From Martelella endophytica (GTDB lineage: Bacteria > Pseudomonadota > Alphaproteobacteria > Rhizobiales > Rhizobiaceae): a DNA stretch of 64,000 nt. The notes beneath the pieces are model-generated. The model saw nothing but the letters and a program-made list of their open reading frames with translations, ran no database searches and had not been told where the DNA came from. This document shows positions 1 through 9,860 of this stretch, one piece after another; position 1 is the stretch's first letter; the number at the start of each line of letters is the position of its first letter. A program made the translations under genes and the position numbers. The DNA is taken from the NCBI RefSeq assembly GCF_000960975.1, contig NZ_CP010803.1:124001-188000 (forward strand). The letters are read 5' to 3'.

Positions 1-369
1 CTGGCGGGAATAGCGATCAACAAAACGCGTGACGGGCAGGATCTTCTTCATCGCGCTCTCCGCCTTGTCGCTGCCAATGCTGCGATTGCGGATGAATCCG
101 GGCAGCCAGATATTGTCACGCCCAAGCACCCTCTGCGCGGCAATCAGTACGATCATGATGCCGAAGAGCGATGACAATCCGGGCACGCCGCCGAGCGGCG
201 AGACCACCAGCAGTGCGGGCAGGATCAGCAATGGCACGAATGATGTCGCGCCGAAGGTCTTCATCATGTCATTGACCGAGACCTCCTGTCCATCGGCCGA
301 TTTCAGCGCCTCGCGGGTGATGCCTGTCAGTGAATGTTCATCGTTCTTGTCGCCTTGAGCCAAATCCAT
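1..369 (-). CDS. ExoD-like exopolysaccharide synthesis protein, N-terminal part
   Basis: The gene runs off the left edge, so only the first 123 codons are present. The product starts with a short hydrophilic segment, then a hydrophobic stretch with LLILPALLVVSPLGGVPG and a second hydrophobic run, followed by a basic segment containing LPGFIRNRSI. This layout matches the N-terminal half of the ExoD family, membrane proteins linked to exopolysaccharide production and alkali tolerance in rhizobia. The start is uncertain: AAAGG lies only 2 bases before the ATG at 369, so a TTG six bases further in or the ATG near 340 could be used. The family call is from memory of the pattern, and the missing C-terminal half prevents a length check. 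Confidence 0.6.
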   Translation of the reverse strand, partial: MDLAQGDKNDEHSLTGITREALKSADGQEVSVNDMMKTFGATSFVPLLILPALLVVSPLGGVPGLSSLFGIMIVLIAAQRVLGRDNIWLPGFIRNRSIGSDKAESAMKKILPVTRFVDRYSRQ

Positions 370-485
370 TCCTTTGCTTGCGGTGCCTGATGCGGTCGAA
401 ACCGGCGGAATGACTGTAACCCTAACGTGTCCCTTTGAAAGGGTCGTGACGGATCTTCCAGGAATCATACACGTTGCGGCACGCT

Positions 486-1574
486 TCAGAGAGTCGCAGG
501 CCTGCTCCACGGCTGGCTTGTCGTGGTGACGGGCTTCCCCGTCGCCGCCGCGGCATCCATCGCCTCAGCCAGATAACAATCCTGTGCGGCCTCGGCGAAG
601 CTGTAGGACGAGCGGCCCTCCTCGACATAGCGCCGCATGTTGGCAAGGCAGGTCGCGACCGCGATCTCGTCGTCGGTCATCGACGGGCCGGGGAATGGGT
701 TTTCGTAAACCCACCGCCCGCCGGCCATGATGCCCGCATGATGATAGCCCTCGAAATTAACGAAATGGCCCTTGTCCATGCGCCTGAGCTCGACGGACAT
801 CGGCGTCTTCTCGTCGATCAGGTAATCGGCGCGCTCCGGCGTCACCTCGCCGCGTTCGCCGCGCACGGTGATGCGGGCCGCGCGGATGCGGCTCCTGTGC
901 TGGCCATCGGCGAAATCATAAAGCCCGACCTTGTCACCGAAATCGAAGGTGGCAACGGTCTGGGCCGCCGGGATCACTTCGTAGCGTTCGGGCCCGCCAT
1001 AGCGTCCCGGTCCCTTCACCACCGGCAGCGAGAAAGCGTTCGCCGTCACCGTGGCATTCTCGAAGCCGATGCCGAGCAGTTTCCGCATGACGCTGACGCC
1101 GTGATAGGTCTGCATGATCGAAACATGCGCATAGCGCGGAGTGCCGATCAGCCCGTCATCAATGAGCGTCCGCATGGCAGAGAGCGTCGGATGCAGGAAA
1201 TATTGCTCGGCGACCTCGATCCGCGCACCGGCTTCGACCAGCCTTTGAAGCTGCAACAGTCCATCAAGATCGGCCGCCGCCGGCGTTTCGGCCAGCACCG
1301 GCATCGCATGCGCCGCAAGCTCCGAAATGCGTGCGACGATCTCTTCCTTGCGCACGGAAACGACCACGAATTCCGGACGGGTCGCGGCCAGCAGTTCATC
1401 GACCGCGGCGAAGACCGGCACATTCCATCGCTCCGCAAGCGCCGCCCGCCCGTCGGCATCGCGACCGCTGACGATGCCGGCCACGGCGAAATGCTCAGGA
1501 AGATAAACCGCTGCCCGCAGAAAAAATTCGGCCCGCCAGCCGGAGCCAATGACGGCAAAAGGTATGGGCGACAT
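486..1574 (-). CDS. Gfo/Idh/MocA family NAD(P)-dependent oxidoreductase
   Basis: A 362-residue protein that begins with a Rossmann nucleotide-binding segment (IPFAVIGSGWRAEFFL). It continues with the VVVSVRKEE and VLAETPAA segments where this family normally has its conserved Glu-Lys-Pro motif; here the text reads AETP, so the usual EKP lysine is replaced by Thr. A C-terminal substrate domain follows. The start is supported by GGAGG 8 bases upstream. Family members oxidise sugars, inositols or sugar acids using NAD(P), and no substrate can be assigned here. Loss of the EKP lysine would be unusual for an active dehydrogenase, so the protein may act differently or bind ligand only. Confidence 0.8.
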   Translation of the reverse strand: MSPIPFAVIGSGWRAEFFLRAAVYLPEHFAVAGIVSGRDADGRAALAERWNVPVFAAVDELLAATRPEFVVVSVRKEEIVARISELAAHAMPVLAETPAAADLDGLLQLQRLVEAGARIEVAEQYFLHPTLSAMRTLIDDGLIGTPRYAHVSIMQTYHGVSVMRKLLGIGFENATVTANAFSLPVVKGPGRYGGPERYEVIPAAQTVATFDFGDKVGLYDFADGQHRSRIRAARITVRGERGEVTPERADYLIDEKTPMSVELRRMDKGHFVNFEGYHHAGIMAGGRWVYENPFPGPSMTDDEIAVATCLANMRRYVEEGRSSYSFAEAAQDCYLAEAMDAAAATGKPVTTTSQPWSRPATL

Positions 1575-1665
1575 GCTGGTTTCCTCCCGATGCTATGCAC
1601 GTGAAGACATGGCCTAGACGCTATTCGACCAAGGGACAAGCCGCCTTGCGCAACACAGCAACCAA

Positions 1666-1799
1666 TCTCCCCCTTGAGGGGGAGATGTCGCGAGAGCGAC
1701 AGAGAGGGGTTTGGGGCATAAGCCGCACTCTCCGTGCTCTCGGAAAGGGTTCACCCCTCTCTGCCCCTGTCGGGGCATCTCTCCCTCAGGGGGAGAGAT
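1666..1799. repeat. RIME-like intergenic palindromic repeat
   Basis: The segment has two GC-rich hairpins facing each other: TCTCCCCC-TTGA-GGGGGAGA at 1666-1685 and a near copy at 1777-1799. The intervening arms (GAGAGCGACAGAGAGGGG and CACCCCTCTCTGCCCC) are also complementary, so the whole unit can fold as one long cruciform. It lies between the Gfo/Idh/MocA gene and acnA. The form matches the mosaic palindromes known as RIME in rhizobia. Only one copy is seen in this window. Confidence 0.75.
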
Positions 1800-1870
1800 C
1801 AGCTTCTAGGAGGCCTCGGGATACTTCTATGCCTGCCTGAGCCCGGTTCAATACCAAGCTCAACAAACAC

Positions 1871-1900
1871 AAAAGCCGGGCAGCTTTGGCTGCCCGGCTT
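1871..1900 (-). terminator. Rho-independent terminator of acnA
   Basis: A perfect 12-bp stem (1873-1884 with 1889-1900) closes a TTTG loop. On the minus strand the stem is followed by TTTTGTGTTTG. It lies 30 bases after the acnA stop codon, as expected for an intrinsic terminator of that gene. Confidence 0.88.
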
Positions 1901-1930
1901 CAAATCTCACATCAGTGACGAACGAACCTC

Positions 1931-4624
1931 TTAGTCGGTCAGGTCGCGCAGAACGGTCTGCAGGATGCCGCCATTGTTGACGTAGGTGAGCTCGTCGAGC
2001 GTATCGATGCGGCAGAGGATCGGAATGTCCTTCACCGTACCGTCGGCAAAGGTGACCTTGGCGATCTTGTGCTCGCGCGGCTTGACGTCGGCAAGACCTT
2101 CGATGGTGACGGTCTCGTCGCCCTTCAGGCCGAGGCTTTCCCAGCTGGCGCCGTTTTCGAAGGTGAACGGGATGACGCCCATGCCGACAAGGTTGGAGCG
2201 GTGGATACGCTCGTAGCTTTCGGCGATGACGGCGCGAACGCCCAAGAGGTTGGTGCCCTTGGCCGCCCAGTCGCGCGAGGAGCCGTTGCCGTATTCGCCA
2301 CCGGCGAAGATGACCAGCGGAACGCCTTCCTTCTTGTATTCCATGGCGGCGTCGAAGATCGACATCTCTTCCTTGGACGGATAGTGGATGGTGTAGCCAC
2401 CTTCCTTGCCGTTCGGGCCGAGCATGTGGTTGCGGATGCGGATATTGGCAAAGGTGCCGCGCATCATCACTTCGTGGTTGCCGCGACGGGTGCCGTACTG
2501 GTTGAAGTCGGCAACCGAGACGCCGTGAGCGATGAGATATTCACCGGCAGGCGACTGTGCCTTGATCGAACCGGCCGGAGAAATGTGGTCGGTGGTGATC
2601 TTGTCGCCGAAAAGACCGAGAACGCGAGCGCCCTCGATATCCTTCACACCGGCCGGCTCCTTGGTCATGCCAACGAAGTAGGGCGGGTTCTGGACATAGG
2701 TCGAATTATCGTCCCAGGCATAGGTCTGGCCATCGGGAACCTGAACAGCCTGCCAGTTTTCGTCGCCCTTGAAGACGTCGGCATACTTGGTCTCATAGAG
2801 TTCGCGGGTGACGTATTTCTCGATCGTCTCCTGAACTTCCTTGGCCGACGGCCAGATGTCCTTCAGGTAGACCGGGTTGCCATCCTTGTCCTCACCAAGC
2901 GGCTCCGAGGTCAGGTCCTTGGTGACCGTGCCGGCAAGCGCATGGGCGACAACCAGCGGCGGAGAGGCCAGGTAGTTTGCCTGAACGTCCGGCGAAATGC
3001 GGCCTTCGAAGTTGCGGTTACCGGAGAGAACGCCGGCAGCAATCAGGCCCTTGTCATTGATGGTCTTGGAAACCGGGGCCGGCAGCGGACCGGAGTTGCC
3101 GATGCAGGTGGTGCAGCCGAAACCGACGAGGTTGAAGCCGAGCGCATCAAGGTCCTTCTGCAGACCGGCCTTTTCGAGGTATTCGGCAACGACCTGCGAT
3201 CCGGGTGCAAGCGAGGTCTTCACCCACGGCTTGGACTTCAGGCCCTTGGCAACGGCGTTGCGGGCAAGAAGGCCGGCAGCGATCAGCACGGACGGGTTCG
3301 AGGTGTTGGTGCACGACGTGATGGCGGCAATGGCGACATCGCCGTGGCCGAGATCGTAATCCGTGCCTTCAACCTTGTAACGCTTGCCGAGCTCGGAAGC
3401 GTCCTTCTTGTACATGGAAGACAGCGCCTCGGCATAACCGGAAGCGATATTTTCCAGCGCGATGCGGCCTTCCGGACGCTTCGGGCCAGCCATGGACGGG
3501 ACAACGTCGCCGAGGTCGAGTTCGAGCGTATCGGTGAAGACCAGATCTTCGCCGTCGCCTTCGCGGAACATGCCCTGTGCCTTCGAATAGGCTTCGACAA
3601 GGGCGATACGGTCCTTGGTGCGGCCCGACATGTCGAGGTAGCGAAGCGTCTCGGTATCAACCGGGAAGAAGCCGCAGGTGGCGCCGTATTCCGGACCCAT
3701 ATTGCCGATGGTGGCGCGGTCGGCGAGCGTCATGTTGTCGAGGCCGTGGCCGTAGAACTCGACGAACTTGGAGACAACGCCCTTCTTGCGCAGCATCTGA
3801 ACGACGGTCAGAACCAGGTCGGTCGCGGTCACGCCTTCCTTCAGCTGGCCGGTGAGCTTGAAGCCGATGACCTCCGGCAGCAGCATGGAAACCGGCTGGC
3901 CGAGCATGGCCGCTTCGGCTTCGATACCGCCAACGCCCCAACCGAGAACGCCAAGACCGTTGATCATGGTGGTGTGGCTGTCGGTGCCGACGCAGGTGTC
4001 GGGATAGGCGATTTCAGAACCGTCTTCTTCCTTGGTCCAGACGGTCTGGCCAAGGTATTCGAGGTTCACCTGGTGACAGATGCCGGTGCCGGGCGGAACG
4101 ACGCGGAAGTTCTTGAACGCCTGCTGGCCCCACTTCAGGAAGCGGTAACGTTCGCCGTTGCGCTTGTATTCCAGCTCGACGTTGTTGGCGAAGGCCTGGG
4201 GCGTGCCGAATTCGTCGACAATGACCGAGTGGTCGATGACGAGGTCGACGGGAACCAGCGGATTGATCTTTTCCGGGTCGCCGCCGAGGTTGACGATACC
4301 ATCACGCATCGCAGCGAGGTCGACAACGGCGGGAACGCCGGTGAAGTCCTGCATCAGCACGCGGGCCGGACGGTAGGCGATTTCGGCGCCGGCGGTGCCC
4401 TTGTCCGTCAGCCACTTGGCGACAGCAAGAATGTCGTCTTTGGTGACCGAACGGCCATCTTCGTTGCGCAGAAGATTTTCGAGAAGCACCTTCATCGAGA
4501 AGGGAAGCTTGGAGACGCCCGAAAGGCCGTTGGCCTCAGCCTTTGGCAGGCTGTAGTAGACGTACTCTTTTCCGTCCACATCAAGTGTGGAGCGACATTC
4601 GAAACTGTCGAGTGATTTAGCCAC
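1931..4624 (-). CDS. acnA: Aconitate hydratase
   Basis: An 897-residue aconitase of the AcnA/IRP type, which interconverts citrate and isocitrate in the TCA cycle. The cluster-binding cysteines are visible in SCTNTSNP (about residue 440) and in [12 protein letters not shown] (about residue 505), giving the three ligands of the [4Fe-4S] cluster. The swivel domain carries [10 protein letters not shown] near residue 780. The start is a GTG with GGGG about 9 bases upstream. The full length and all catalytic segments suggest a functional enzyme. It ends at a strong intrinsic terminator and is divergent from the ccm operon, an arrangement seen in many rhizobial chromosomes. Confidence 0.97.
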   Translation of the reverse strand: MAKSLDSFECRSTLDVDGKEYVYYSLPKAEANGLSGVSKLPFSMKVLLENLLRNEDGRSVTKDDILAVAKWLTDKGTAGAEIAYRPARVLMQDFTGVPAVVDLAAMRDGIVNLGGDPEKINPLVPVDLVIDHSVIVDEFGTPQAFANNVELEYKRNGERYRFLKWGQQAFKNFRVVPPGTGICHQVNLEYLGQTVWTKEEDGSEIAYPDTCVGTDSHTTMINGLGVLGWGVGGIEAEAAMLGQPVSMLLPEVIGFKLTGQLKEGVTATDLVLTVVQMLRKKGVVSKFVEFYGHGLDNMTLADRATIGNMGPEYGATCGFFPVDTETLRYLDMSGRTKDRIALVEAYSKAQGMFREGDGEDLVFTDTLELDLGDVVPSMAGPKRPEGRIALENIASGYAEALSSMYKKDASELGKRYKVEGTDYDLGHGDVAIAAITSCTNTSNPSVLIAAGLLARNAVAKGLKSKPWVKTSLAPGSQVVAEYLEKAGLQKDLDALGFNLVGFGCTTCIGNSGPLPAPVSKTINDKGLIAAGVLSGNRNFEGRISPDVQANYLASPPLVVAHALAGTVTKDLTSEPLGEDKDGNPVYLKDIWPSAKEVQETIEKYVTRELYETKYADVFKGDENWQAVQVPDGQTYAWDDNSTYVQNPPYFVGMTKEPAGVKDIEGARVLGLFGDKITTDHISPAGSIKAQSPAGEYLIAHGVSVADFNQYGTRRGNHEVMMRGTFANIRIRNHMLGPNGKEGGYTIHYPSKEEMSIFDAAMEYKKEGVPLVIFAGGEYGNGSSRDWAAKGTNLLGVRAVIAESYERIHRSNLVGMGVIPFTFENGASWESLGLKGDETVTIEGLADVKPREHKIAKVTFADGTVKDIPILCRIDTLDELTYVNNGGILQTVLRDLTD

Positions 4625-4863
4625 GGATAAAAACCCCGCTCATTCTGATTGGCCTAGACCAGCCGTGCGAACGCCTATGTACATACGACATCAGGATGCG
4701 GGTACGACCATTTCCGCTGTCCGCACGCGGGACAAAATGCCCCAGGTTCGGCTCAAGGATGTGAAACACGCCGGCCGCTGGCGTGGTTGCGGAACTTATA
4801 GATAGTTTCTAAGAAAGGTGCCAGATATCACGCGCTGAAAATTGAATTTTTTTAGGAATCGGT

Positions 4864-5547
4864 TTGAGTGAGGGGAATGGCGCTTTGGCTGGCAGTCGTG
4901 TGAACGCCGAAAACCTGTCCGTCCGCCGCGCCGATCGGCTGATCTTCAGCGGGCTTTCGTTCGTGCTGAAACAAGGGGAGAGCCTTGTTTTCACCGGGCC
5001 CAACGGCGCCGGCAAATCGACCGCGATACGCGCTGCCCTCGGCCTGTTGAGGCCAGAGACCGGAAGCGCCTGCTTCGAGGACGAGGCGGGACGCCATCCC
5101 TTGGGAGCAGCAAGCCACTATCTCGGACACCTGAATGCGATGAAGCGGGAATTGACGGTTGGCGAGAATCTCGCCTTCTGGCGTGACTTCATGGGGGACT
5201 ACGAAGGGGGCGATTCTGTTTCGCTCGAGGACGCTGCTGACGCCGTCGGGCTTGCGGGCGCGCTCGATCTTCCCTTTGGCTATCTTTCCGCCGGCCAGAA
5301 GCGACGCCTGGCCTTCGCGCGGCTGCTTGTGGCCCATCGCCCGGTGTGGATGCTCGACGAGCCGACAGCCTCGCTCGATGTCGCATCCAAGGTGCTGATC
5401 GAAGATATCGTCAACCGGCATCTGGCCAAAGGCGGCATCGCCATCATCGCCACCCACGAGCCGCTCGCGCTTTCCAACTGCGGAGAGCTCGGCTTTTCCG
5501 GCCCTGTCGAGCTTGCCGCCGACCCCTTTCTGCCGGAGGGCGTCTGA
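4864..5547 (+). CDS. ccmA: Haem exporter ATP-binding protein CcmA
   Basis: The ATPase of the CcmABCD complex, which releases holo-CcmE during c-type cytochrome maturation. It shows a Walker A box GPNGAGKST (residues 45-53), the signature LSAGQKRRLAFARLL and a Walker B WMLDEPTASLD. The TTG at 4864 has AGGA six bases upstream; a second TTG at 4885 with GAGGGG upstream is an equally reasonable start. The short single-domain form (about 220 residues) is normal for CcmA. It is the first gene of ccmABCDG and lies 2 bases before ccmB. Confidence 0.95.
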   Translation: MSEGNGALAGSRVNAENLSVRRADRLIFSGLSFVLKQGESLVFTGPNGAGKSTAIRAALGLLRPETGSACFEDEAGRHPLGAASHYLGHLNAMKRELTVGENLAFWRDFMGDYEGGDSVSLEDAADAVGLAGALDLPFGYLSAGQKRRLAFARLLVAHRPVWMLDEPTASLDVASKVLIEDIVNRHLAKGGIAIIATHEPLALSNCGELGFSGPVELAADPFLPEGV

Positions 5548-5549
5548 TC

Positions 5550-6209
5550 GTGCTGGCGCTTTATCTCAGGGACCTGAAGCTTGCGGTGCGTGCCGGCGGT
5601 GGAGCGCTGATCGGGCTTCTGTTCTTCTTCTCCGTCATTGCCGTCATTCCCTTTGCCGTCGGCCCCGACCTTGCACTGCTGTCGCGCATCGGCCCGGCCG
5701 TCTTGTGGATCGGAGCGCTGCTTGCAACGCTGATCGGGCTCGACCGGCTGTTTCAGGCCGAGCGGGAGGACGGCTCGCTCGATCTTCTGTTGATTCAGGA
5801 CATGCCGCTTGTCGTCACCGTGCTGGTAAAGTGTCTCGCGCACTGGACGGCATCGGTGCTGCCCCTCGTGGCGCTGTCTCCTGTCATGGGGCTGATGCTG
5901 AATGTCGAGGCGCGGGCGCTCGGCGCAGCGGCGCTGACGCTGCTCGCGGGCTCCCCGGCCATCACCTTTATCGGCGCAGCCGGTGCCGCGATTGCCGTGT
6001 CGCTGCCGCGCGGCGGCCTGCTTGTGCCGGTGCTGGTGCTGCCGCTCGCCGTGCCGGTGCTGATCTTCGGTGTCAGCGCCACCTATGCGGCGGTCACCGA
6101 CCCGCAACCGTTTCTGCCGCCATTTCTGATCCTGGTGGCATTGATGCTGTTTTTTGCGGTCATCGGCCCCCTCGCCGCGGCCGCGGCCTTGCGTCAGGCG
6201 GCGGATTGA
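5550..6209 (+). CDS. ccmB: Haem exporter membrane subunit CcmB
   Basis: A 219-residue, very hydrophobic protein with about six membrane segments. It contains the CcmB segment LDRLFQAEREDGSLDLLL, which follows the second membrane helix. The GTG start at 5550 has GGAGGG 9 bases upstream, inside the end of ccmA, and gives the usual family length; longer readings upstream only overlap ccmA. With CcmA and CcmC it forms the inner-membrane complex that loads and releases haem on CcmE. Confidence 0.94.
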   Translation: MLALYLRDLKLAVRAGGGALIGLLFFFSVIAVIPFAVGPDLALLSRIGPAVLWIGALLATLIGLDRLFQAEREDGSLDLLLIQDMPLVVTVLVKCLAHWTASVLPLVALSPVMGLMLNVEARALGAAALTLLAGSPAITFIGAAGAAIAVSLPRGGLLVPVLVLPLAVPVLIFGVSATYAAVTDPQPFLPPFLILVALMLFFAVIGPLAAAAALRQAAD

Positions 6210-6238
6210 GCGACATCCTTGGGGCAAGGGAAGAAACC

Positions 6239-7018
6239 ATGAGCACGATGAACGGAACCAGAGGCGGCATGATTTCGGGGCTTGCAAACCCGACACGGTT
6301 TCTTGCGCTTGTCGGCCGGGTGGTGCCGGTGCTTGCGGGCATCACGGCCGTGCTCTTCATCATTGGCCTGTGGCTCGCCTTCACCACCGAGGGCGACTAC
6401 CAGCAGGGCGACACCGTTCGCATCATGTATATCCACGTACCCGCCGCCTGGCTTGCCATGATGTGCTACATGGTGATGGCGGCCGCGGCCCTTGGCACGC
6501 TGGTCTGGCGCCATCCGCTGGCAGATGTCGCGCACAAGGCGGCCGCCCCCATCGGCGCTGCCTTCACCTTTCTGGCACTGGTCACCGGCTCGCTCTGGGG
6601 CAAGCCGATGTGGGGCGCCTGGTGGGTCTGGGATGCGCGGCTGACCTCGGTACTGGTGCTGTTCCTGATGTATCTCGGCATCATCGCGCTGCATCGCGCC
6701 ATCGACGAACCCGCCCGCGCCGCCAGGCTTGCCGCGATCCTGATCCTCGTCGGCGTCGTCAACATCCCGATCATCAAGTTTTCCGTCGACTGGTGGAACA
6801 CGCTACATCAGCCGGCAAGCGTGCTGCGGATCGGCGGCCCCACCATTGACCCGGAATTCCTCTGGCCGCTTCTGGTGATGGCTTTCGCTTATACTTTCGC
6901 CTTCTTCACCATGCATTTTGCCGCCATGCGAAACGAGATCCTGAGGCGGCGTGTCTCCGCAATGCGCAAGGTCGCGGCAAGCCGCATCGGTGCCGGCACG
7001 GTCGAAAGGGTAAGCTGA
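6239..7018 (+). CDS. ccmC: Haem-handling membrane protein CcmC
   Basis: A 259-residue membrane protein with the tryptophan-rich haem-handling motif WGAWWVWDARLTS between membrane segments and six predicted helices. The motif places haem for covalent attachment to CcmE at the periplasmic face. The ATG at 6239 lies 29 bases after ccmB and gives the family length. The stop overlaps the ccmD start by one base (TGATG), so the two are probably translationally coupled. Confidence 0.95.
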   Translation: MSTMNGTRGGMISGLANPTRFLALVGRVVPVLAGITAVLFIIGLWLAFTTEGDYQQGDTVRIMYIHVPAAWLAMMCYMVMAAAALGTLVWRHPLADVAHKAAAPIGAAFTFLALVTGSLWGKPMWGAWWVWDARLTSVLVLFLMYLGIIALHRAIDEPARAARLAAILILVGVVNIPIIKFSVDWWNTLHQPASVLRIGGPTIDPEFLWPLLVMAFAYTFAFFTMHFAAMRNEILRRRVSAMRKVAASRIGAGTVERVS

Positions 7019-7182
7019 TGGATCACGCCCCCTTCATTCTCGCCGCATATGGCATAACCGCACTGGTCTTTGCCAGCCTTGTTATCTGGCTCATCGCCGA
7101 CGGCCGCATCCAGAGGCACAAGCTTGAGGCACTCGAGAAAGCCGGGGTCTCCCGTCGCAGCACCGGACGGCCGCAGGCATGA
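7018..7182 (+). CDS. ccmD: Haem exporter protein CcmD
   Basis: A 54-residue protein with one membrane helix (about residues 6-27) followed by a charged helix containing RIQRHKLEALEKAG. This is the typical CcmD form, which holds CcmAB and CcmC-CcmE together. It overlaps ccmC by one base and ccmG by four (ATGA). It is identified by position and shape rather than by strong sequence motifs. Confidence 0.9.
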   Translation: MDHAPFILAAYGITALVFASLVIWLIADGRIQRHKLEALEKAGVSRRSTGRPQA

Positions 7183-7760
7183 CCACTGACAAGCATGAAG
7201 AGACGCCGGCGAATGGCCGCCGCTACGCTTTCGCCGCCATTCCGCTCATCGTCGTCATCGGACTTTTCGGCATCTTCGGCTGGCAGATCCTGTTTGGCCG
7301 CGACCCGTCGGAAATCCCCTCCGTGCTGATCGGCAAGCAGGCGCCGCCGATCGACCTTCCCGCGCTTCCCGGCAGCGAACGCCCGGCGCTGACCGATGCC
7401 GAGATCGCCGGCAAGCTGACGCTGGTCAACGTCTTCGCCTCGTGGTGCGTGCCGTGCCGGCAGGAGCACCCTTTTCTGCTGGAGCTTTCGAAGAACCCGG
7501 CGGTCCATCTGGTCGGCATCAATTACAAGGACAAGTCCGACAACGCCCTTCGCTTTCTTGGCGAACTCGGCAATCCCTATGCCGCGATCGGTGTCGACGC
7601 CCGTGGCGCCGAGGCGATCGACTGGGGCGTCTATGGTATTCCCGAGACCTTCCTCGTCTCCCCCGAGGGCACCATCCTCTACAAGAAGATCGGTCCGATC
7701 GATGCCGCCTCCTATGCGCGCGAAATCCTGCCGGAGATCAGCCGCGCGGCCGGCCGCTGA
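7179..7760 (+). CDS. ccmG: Thiol:disulfide interchange protein CcmG/DsbE (CycY)
   Basis: A 193-residue membrane-anchored thioredoxin-fold protein. One N-terminal membrane helix (about residues 14-34) precedes a periplasmic domain with the redox motif ASWCVPCRQEHP and the cis-proline segment YGIPETFLV. It reduces the cysteines of apocytochrome c before haem attachment. It is the last gene of the ccm operon and overlaps ccmD by 4 bases. The downstream YitT gene is convergent, only 6 bases away. Confidence 0.95.
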   Translation: MTTDKHEETPANGRRYAFAAIPLIVVIGLFGIFGWQILFGRDPSEIPSVLIGKQAPPIDLPALPGSERPALTDAEIAGKLTLVNVFASWCVPCRQEHPFLLELSKNPAVHLVGINYKDKSDNALRFLGELGNPYAAIGVDARGAEAIDWGVYGIPETFLVSPEGTILYKKIGPIDAASYAREILPEISRAAGR

Positions 7761-7766
7761 AGCAGG

Positions 7767-8402
7767 CTACATCGCGATATAGCGGTCGCGGCGATGGTTG
7801 ACGGCGAGGATGAGGTTGATGACGACGGCGCCCGCGATCGAACAGGCAATGATGAAGGGCGAGGCGACGAAGAAGGACAGCACCAGCACCATGCCATCAA
7901 GGCCGAGCTGCACATAGCCTGCCTTCCAGCCGAGGCGATCCTGCAGGTAGAGCGCCAGAATGCCGAAGCCGCCGAGGCTGGCGCTGTGGCGGAAGAAGAT
8001 CAGGAGCGCCGTACCGACCAGCGTTCCGCCGAAAAACCCCGCCGCCAGCGGATGGGTTTCCCCAATGGTCAGAAACTGCGGAACGATGCCGGTCAGCGCC
8101 GAGGTCAGCGCGACGGAGACGAAGGTCTTGAGCGTGAAGGCGAGGCCGAGCCGGCGCCAGGCGAAATAATAGAACGGCAGGTTGACGAGAAAGAAGGCAA
8201 AGCCGAAGCCAATCCCCGTGGAATAGACCAGCAGGAAGGCAAGCCCCGCCGTGCCGCCGGTCAGCAACCCTCCAGCCTTCAGCACCAGAACGCCGAGCGT
8301 GGCGAGCATGGCACCGGTGATGATGCCCTGCGCATCCTCGAGCAGCGAATGGCTTTCGGAGGTGGAGTTGAGGATGCCGCGGAGAAACCTGTTTTCTGAC
8401 AC
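7767..8402 (-). CDS. YitT family membrane protein
   Basis: A roughly 211-residue integral membrane protein with about five helices. Segments such as LKAGGLLTGGTAGLAFLL and HSASLGGFGILALYL are typical of YitT (DUF161) proteins, whose transport role is unknown. The start was taken as the GTG at 8402, with GGAAA about 10 bases upstream; a longer reading starts at 8483 but adds a low-complexity Arg-rich lead. The short, C-terminal-domain-less form is common in alphaproteobacteria. It converges on ccmG. Confidence 0.82.
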   Translation of the reverse strand: MSENRFLRGILNSTSESHSLLEDAQGIITGAMLATLGVLVLKAGGLLTGGTAGLAFLLVYSTGIGFGFAFFLVNLPFYYFAWRRLGLAFTLKTFVSVALTSALTGIVPQFLTIGETHPLAAGFFGGTLVGTALLIFFRHSASLGGFGILALYLQDRLGWKAGYVQLGLDGMVLVLSFFVASPFIIACSIAGAVVINLILAVNHRRDRYIAM

Positions 8403-8508
8403 GTGATGCTGTTTCCGTGATGTCGAGGCCGGCCGCCGGATACAAGGAGGCCGGAGCGCTGTCGCGCCCCGGCCAGTCATCACTCAAAATCATGTGCACG
8501 TCAAATGG

Positions 8509-8814
8509 TCAGACGACGTCATCCTGGTTGACGCGACCGCCCTCGCCTTCCCAGTTGAGAATGCGTCGGGTCTCGCCCTCGGTGAACTTGAGACGCAGCC
8601 CCGCCCCGCCTTCCTTGTCCTCAGGCAGGAAGATGACGCCGAGCGCCTCCAGCGTCGTTCCGATCTTCTCGCGCATGGCCTCACCAAGGTCGCCGGTCCC
8701 CTCCTCGAAGGCCGCGATCTGGTCTTCGGCAAGGCCGCTCTCCTGCGACAGGGCGGAACGGTCGATATGGGCGAGAATGCGGGCCGCATGGCAAAGTTCG
8801 GGTGTGATGTTCAT
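8509..8814 (-). CDS. Small XRE-like helix-turn-helix protein
   Basis: A 101-residue soluble protein. Residues 7-50 (ARILAHIDRSALSQESGL and following) fit the five-helix HTH_3 fold, followed by LEALGVIFLPEDKEGGAGLR, a tail common in small rhizobial XRE proteins. A good ribosome-binding site (AAAGGAGG, 6 bases before ATG) fixes the start at 8814. The target is unknown; it may be an autoregulated DNA-binding protein. No partner toxin gene is adjacent. Confidence 0.75.
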   Translation of the reverse strand: MNITPELCHAARILAHIDRSALSQESGLAEDQIAAFEEGTGDLGEAMREKIGTTLEALGVIFLPEDKEGGAGLRLKFTEGETRRILNWEGEGGRVNQDDVV

Positions 8815-8918
8815 GTCTGCCTCCTTTGAGGTTTCCGACGCATCGCGCGCAGCGGCGCGGAGATGCGTGCGGATCAATTTCATGAACAACGCAGTTTGCT
8901 GCGGCGAGGTTCCCCGGT

Positions 8919-9860
8919 TCAGCCGTTCCGGGCGGCGAGAAACAGGATGCCCGGCACTGGTTCGCCGGCGTCCTTGCGCAGCGTGGTTTGGCGCTCGGCC
9001 CTAAGCACGAAGCCATGCGCGGCTAGCAGACGGCCGACATAGGCGGCGGAATGGGCATAGCGAAGCGACGGCAGCAGCGTGAAATCGGCGCCAGCACCGC
9101 CGTCCTCCACGGAAAACAGGAACAGCCCGTCATTCGCGATCAGCGCCTTGACGTTCTCGAACAGGCTGCCGAGCGCGCCGAGATACATCAGCACATCGGC
9201 GGCGACCACAAGGTCGGCGCGATGGCGCCCCAGACTTTCGCCGAAAAGCCCGCTCTCTTCAGGCGCGAGCAGCAGGTCGGCCTGTGCAAGCAGGTCGTAG
9301 TGCCCCTTCTCCTCGGCCTTCTGCAGCATGTTCTGCGACAGGTCGAAGCCTTCCAGCCGGTCGGCCCGTCCGGTCAACACCTCGCCGGAAAGCCCCGTAC
9401 CGCAGCCGAGATCGACGGCCAGGGGGAAGTGACGGCTCCCTTCCGTTTCGGCAAGGAGGGCTGCAAGCCGCTCCGGCGCGCTGTAATCGAGCCGCTCCGT
9501 CAGGGCCTCGTCGAAATGTTCGGCATAGGAATCAAACAGCGCCTCGACATAGCGTCCCGGCGGATGGGCGGGAACGCGCGCAGCGCCCAGCACGGCCAGC
9601 TTCAGCCGCGCGGCGAAGATGTCTTCCGCATCGAGCTTTTCCAGCACTTCCAGCGTGGCGATGGCGCCATCGACGTCACCGGCATGTTCCTGGTAGGCAG
9701 AGAGCATGGCGAGCCCGGCCGGCCATTCCGGAACAAGCGAAAGCGCCTGTTCCATGAGATCGGCAGCGGCGGCAAAATCGCCGGCCTCATCCAGCATGCG
9801 CGCATAATCGGCACGCCGATCGGCGATGAGGTCGCCGGAGGAGAAGAAAGTCATGTTCAT
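8919..9860 (-). CDS. SAM-dependent methyltransferase with N-terminal TPR-like region
   Basis: About 313 residues. The first 100 form helical repeats resembling two or three TPR units (ADLMEQALSLVPEWPAGLAM and a second copy). A class I methyltransferase domain follows with motif I VDLGCGTGLSGEVL, motif II FDLSQNMLQKA and a post-I segment ADLVVAADVLMYLG. The start at 9860 was chosen because the longer reading adds an Arg-rich lead; ATG at 9854 is also possible. Similar TPR-methyltransferases are widespread in alphaproteobacteria with no firm substrate. Confidence 0.8.
   Translation of the reverse strand: MNMTFFSSGDLIADRRADYARMLDEAGDFAAAADLMEQALSLVPEWPAGLAMLSAYQEHAGDVDGAIATLEVLEKLDAEDIFAARLKLAVLGAARVPAHPPGRYVEALFDSYAEHFDEALTERLDYSAPERLAALLAETEGSRHFPLAVDLGCGTGLSGEVLTGRADRLEGFDLSQNMLQKAEEKGHYDLLAQADLLLAPEESGLFGESLGRHRADLVVAADVLMYLGALGSLFENVKALIANDGLFLFSVEDGGAGADFTLLPSLRYAHSAAYVGRLLAAHGFVLRAERQTTLRKDAGEPVPGILFLAARNG

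Noticed and set aside
2069..4615. 848-codon open frame on the plus strand
   Set aside because: It lies wholly antisense to acnA and is a by-product of GC-rich codon use; no family resemblance.
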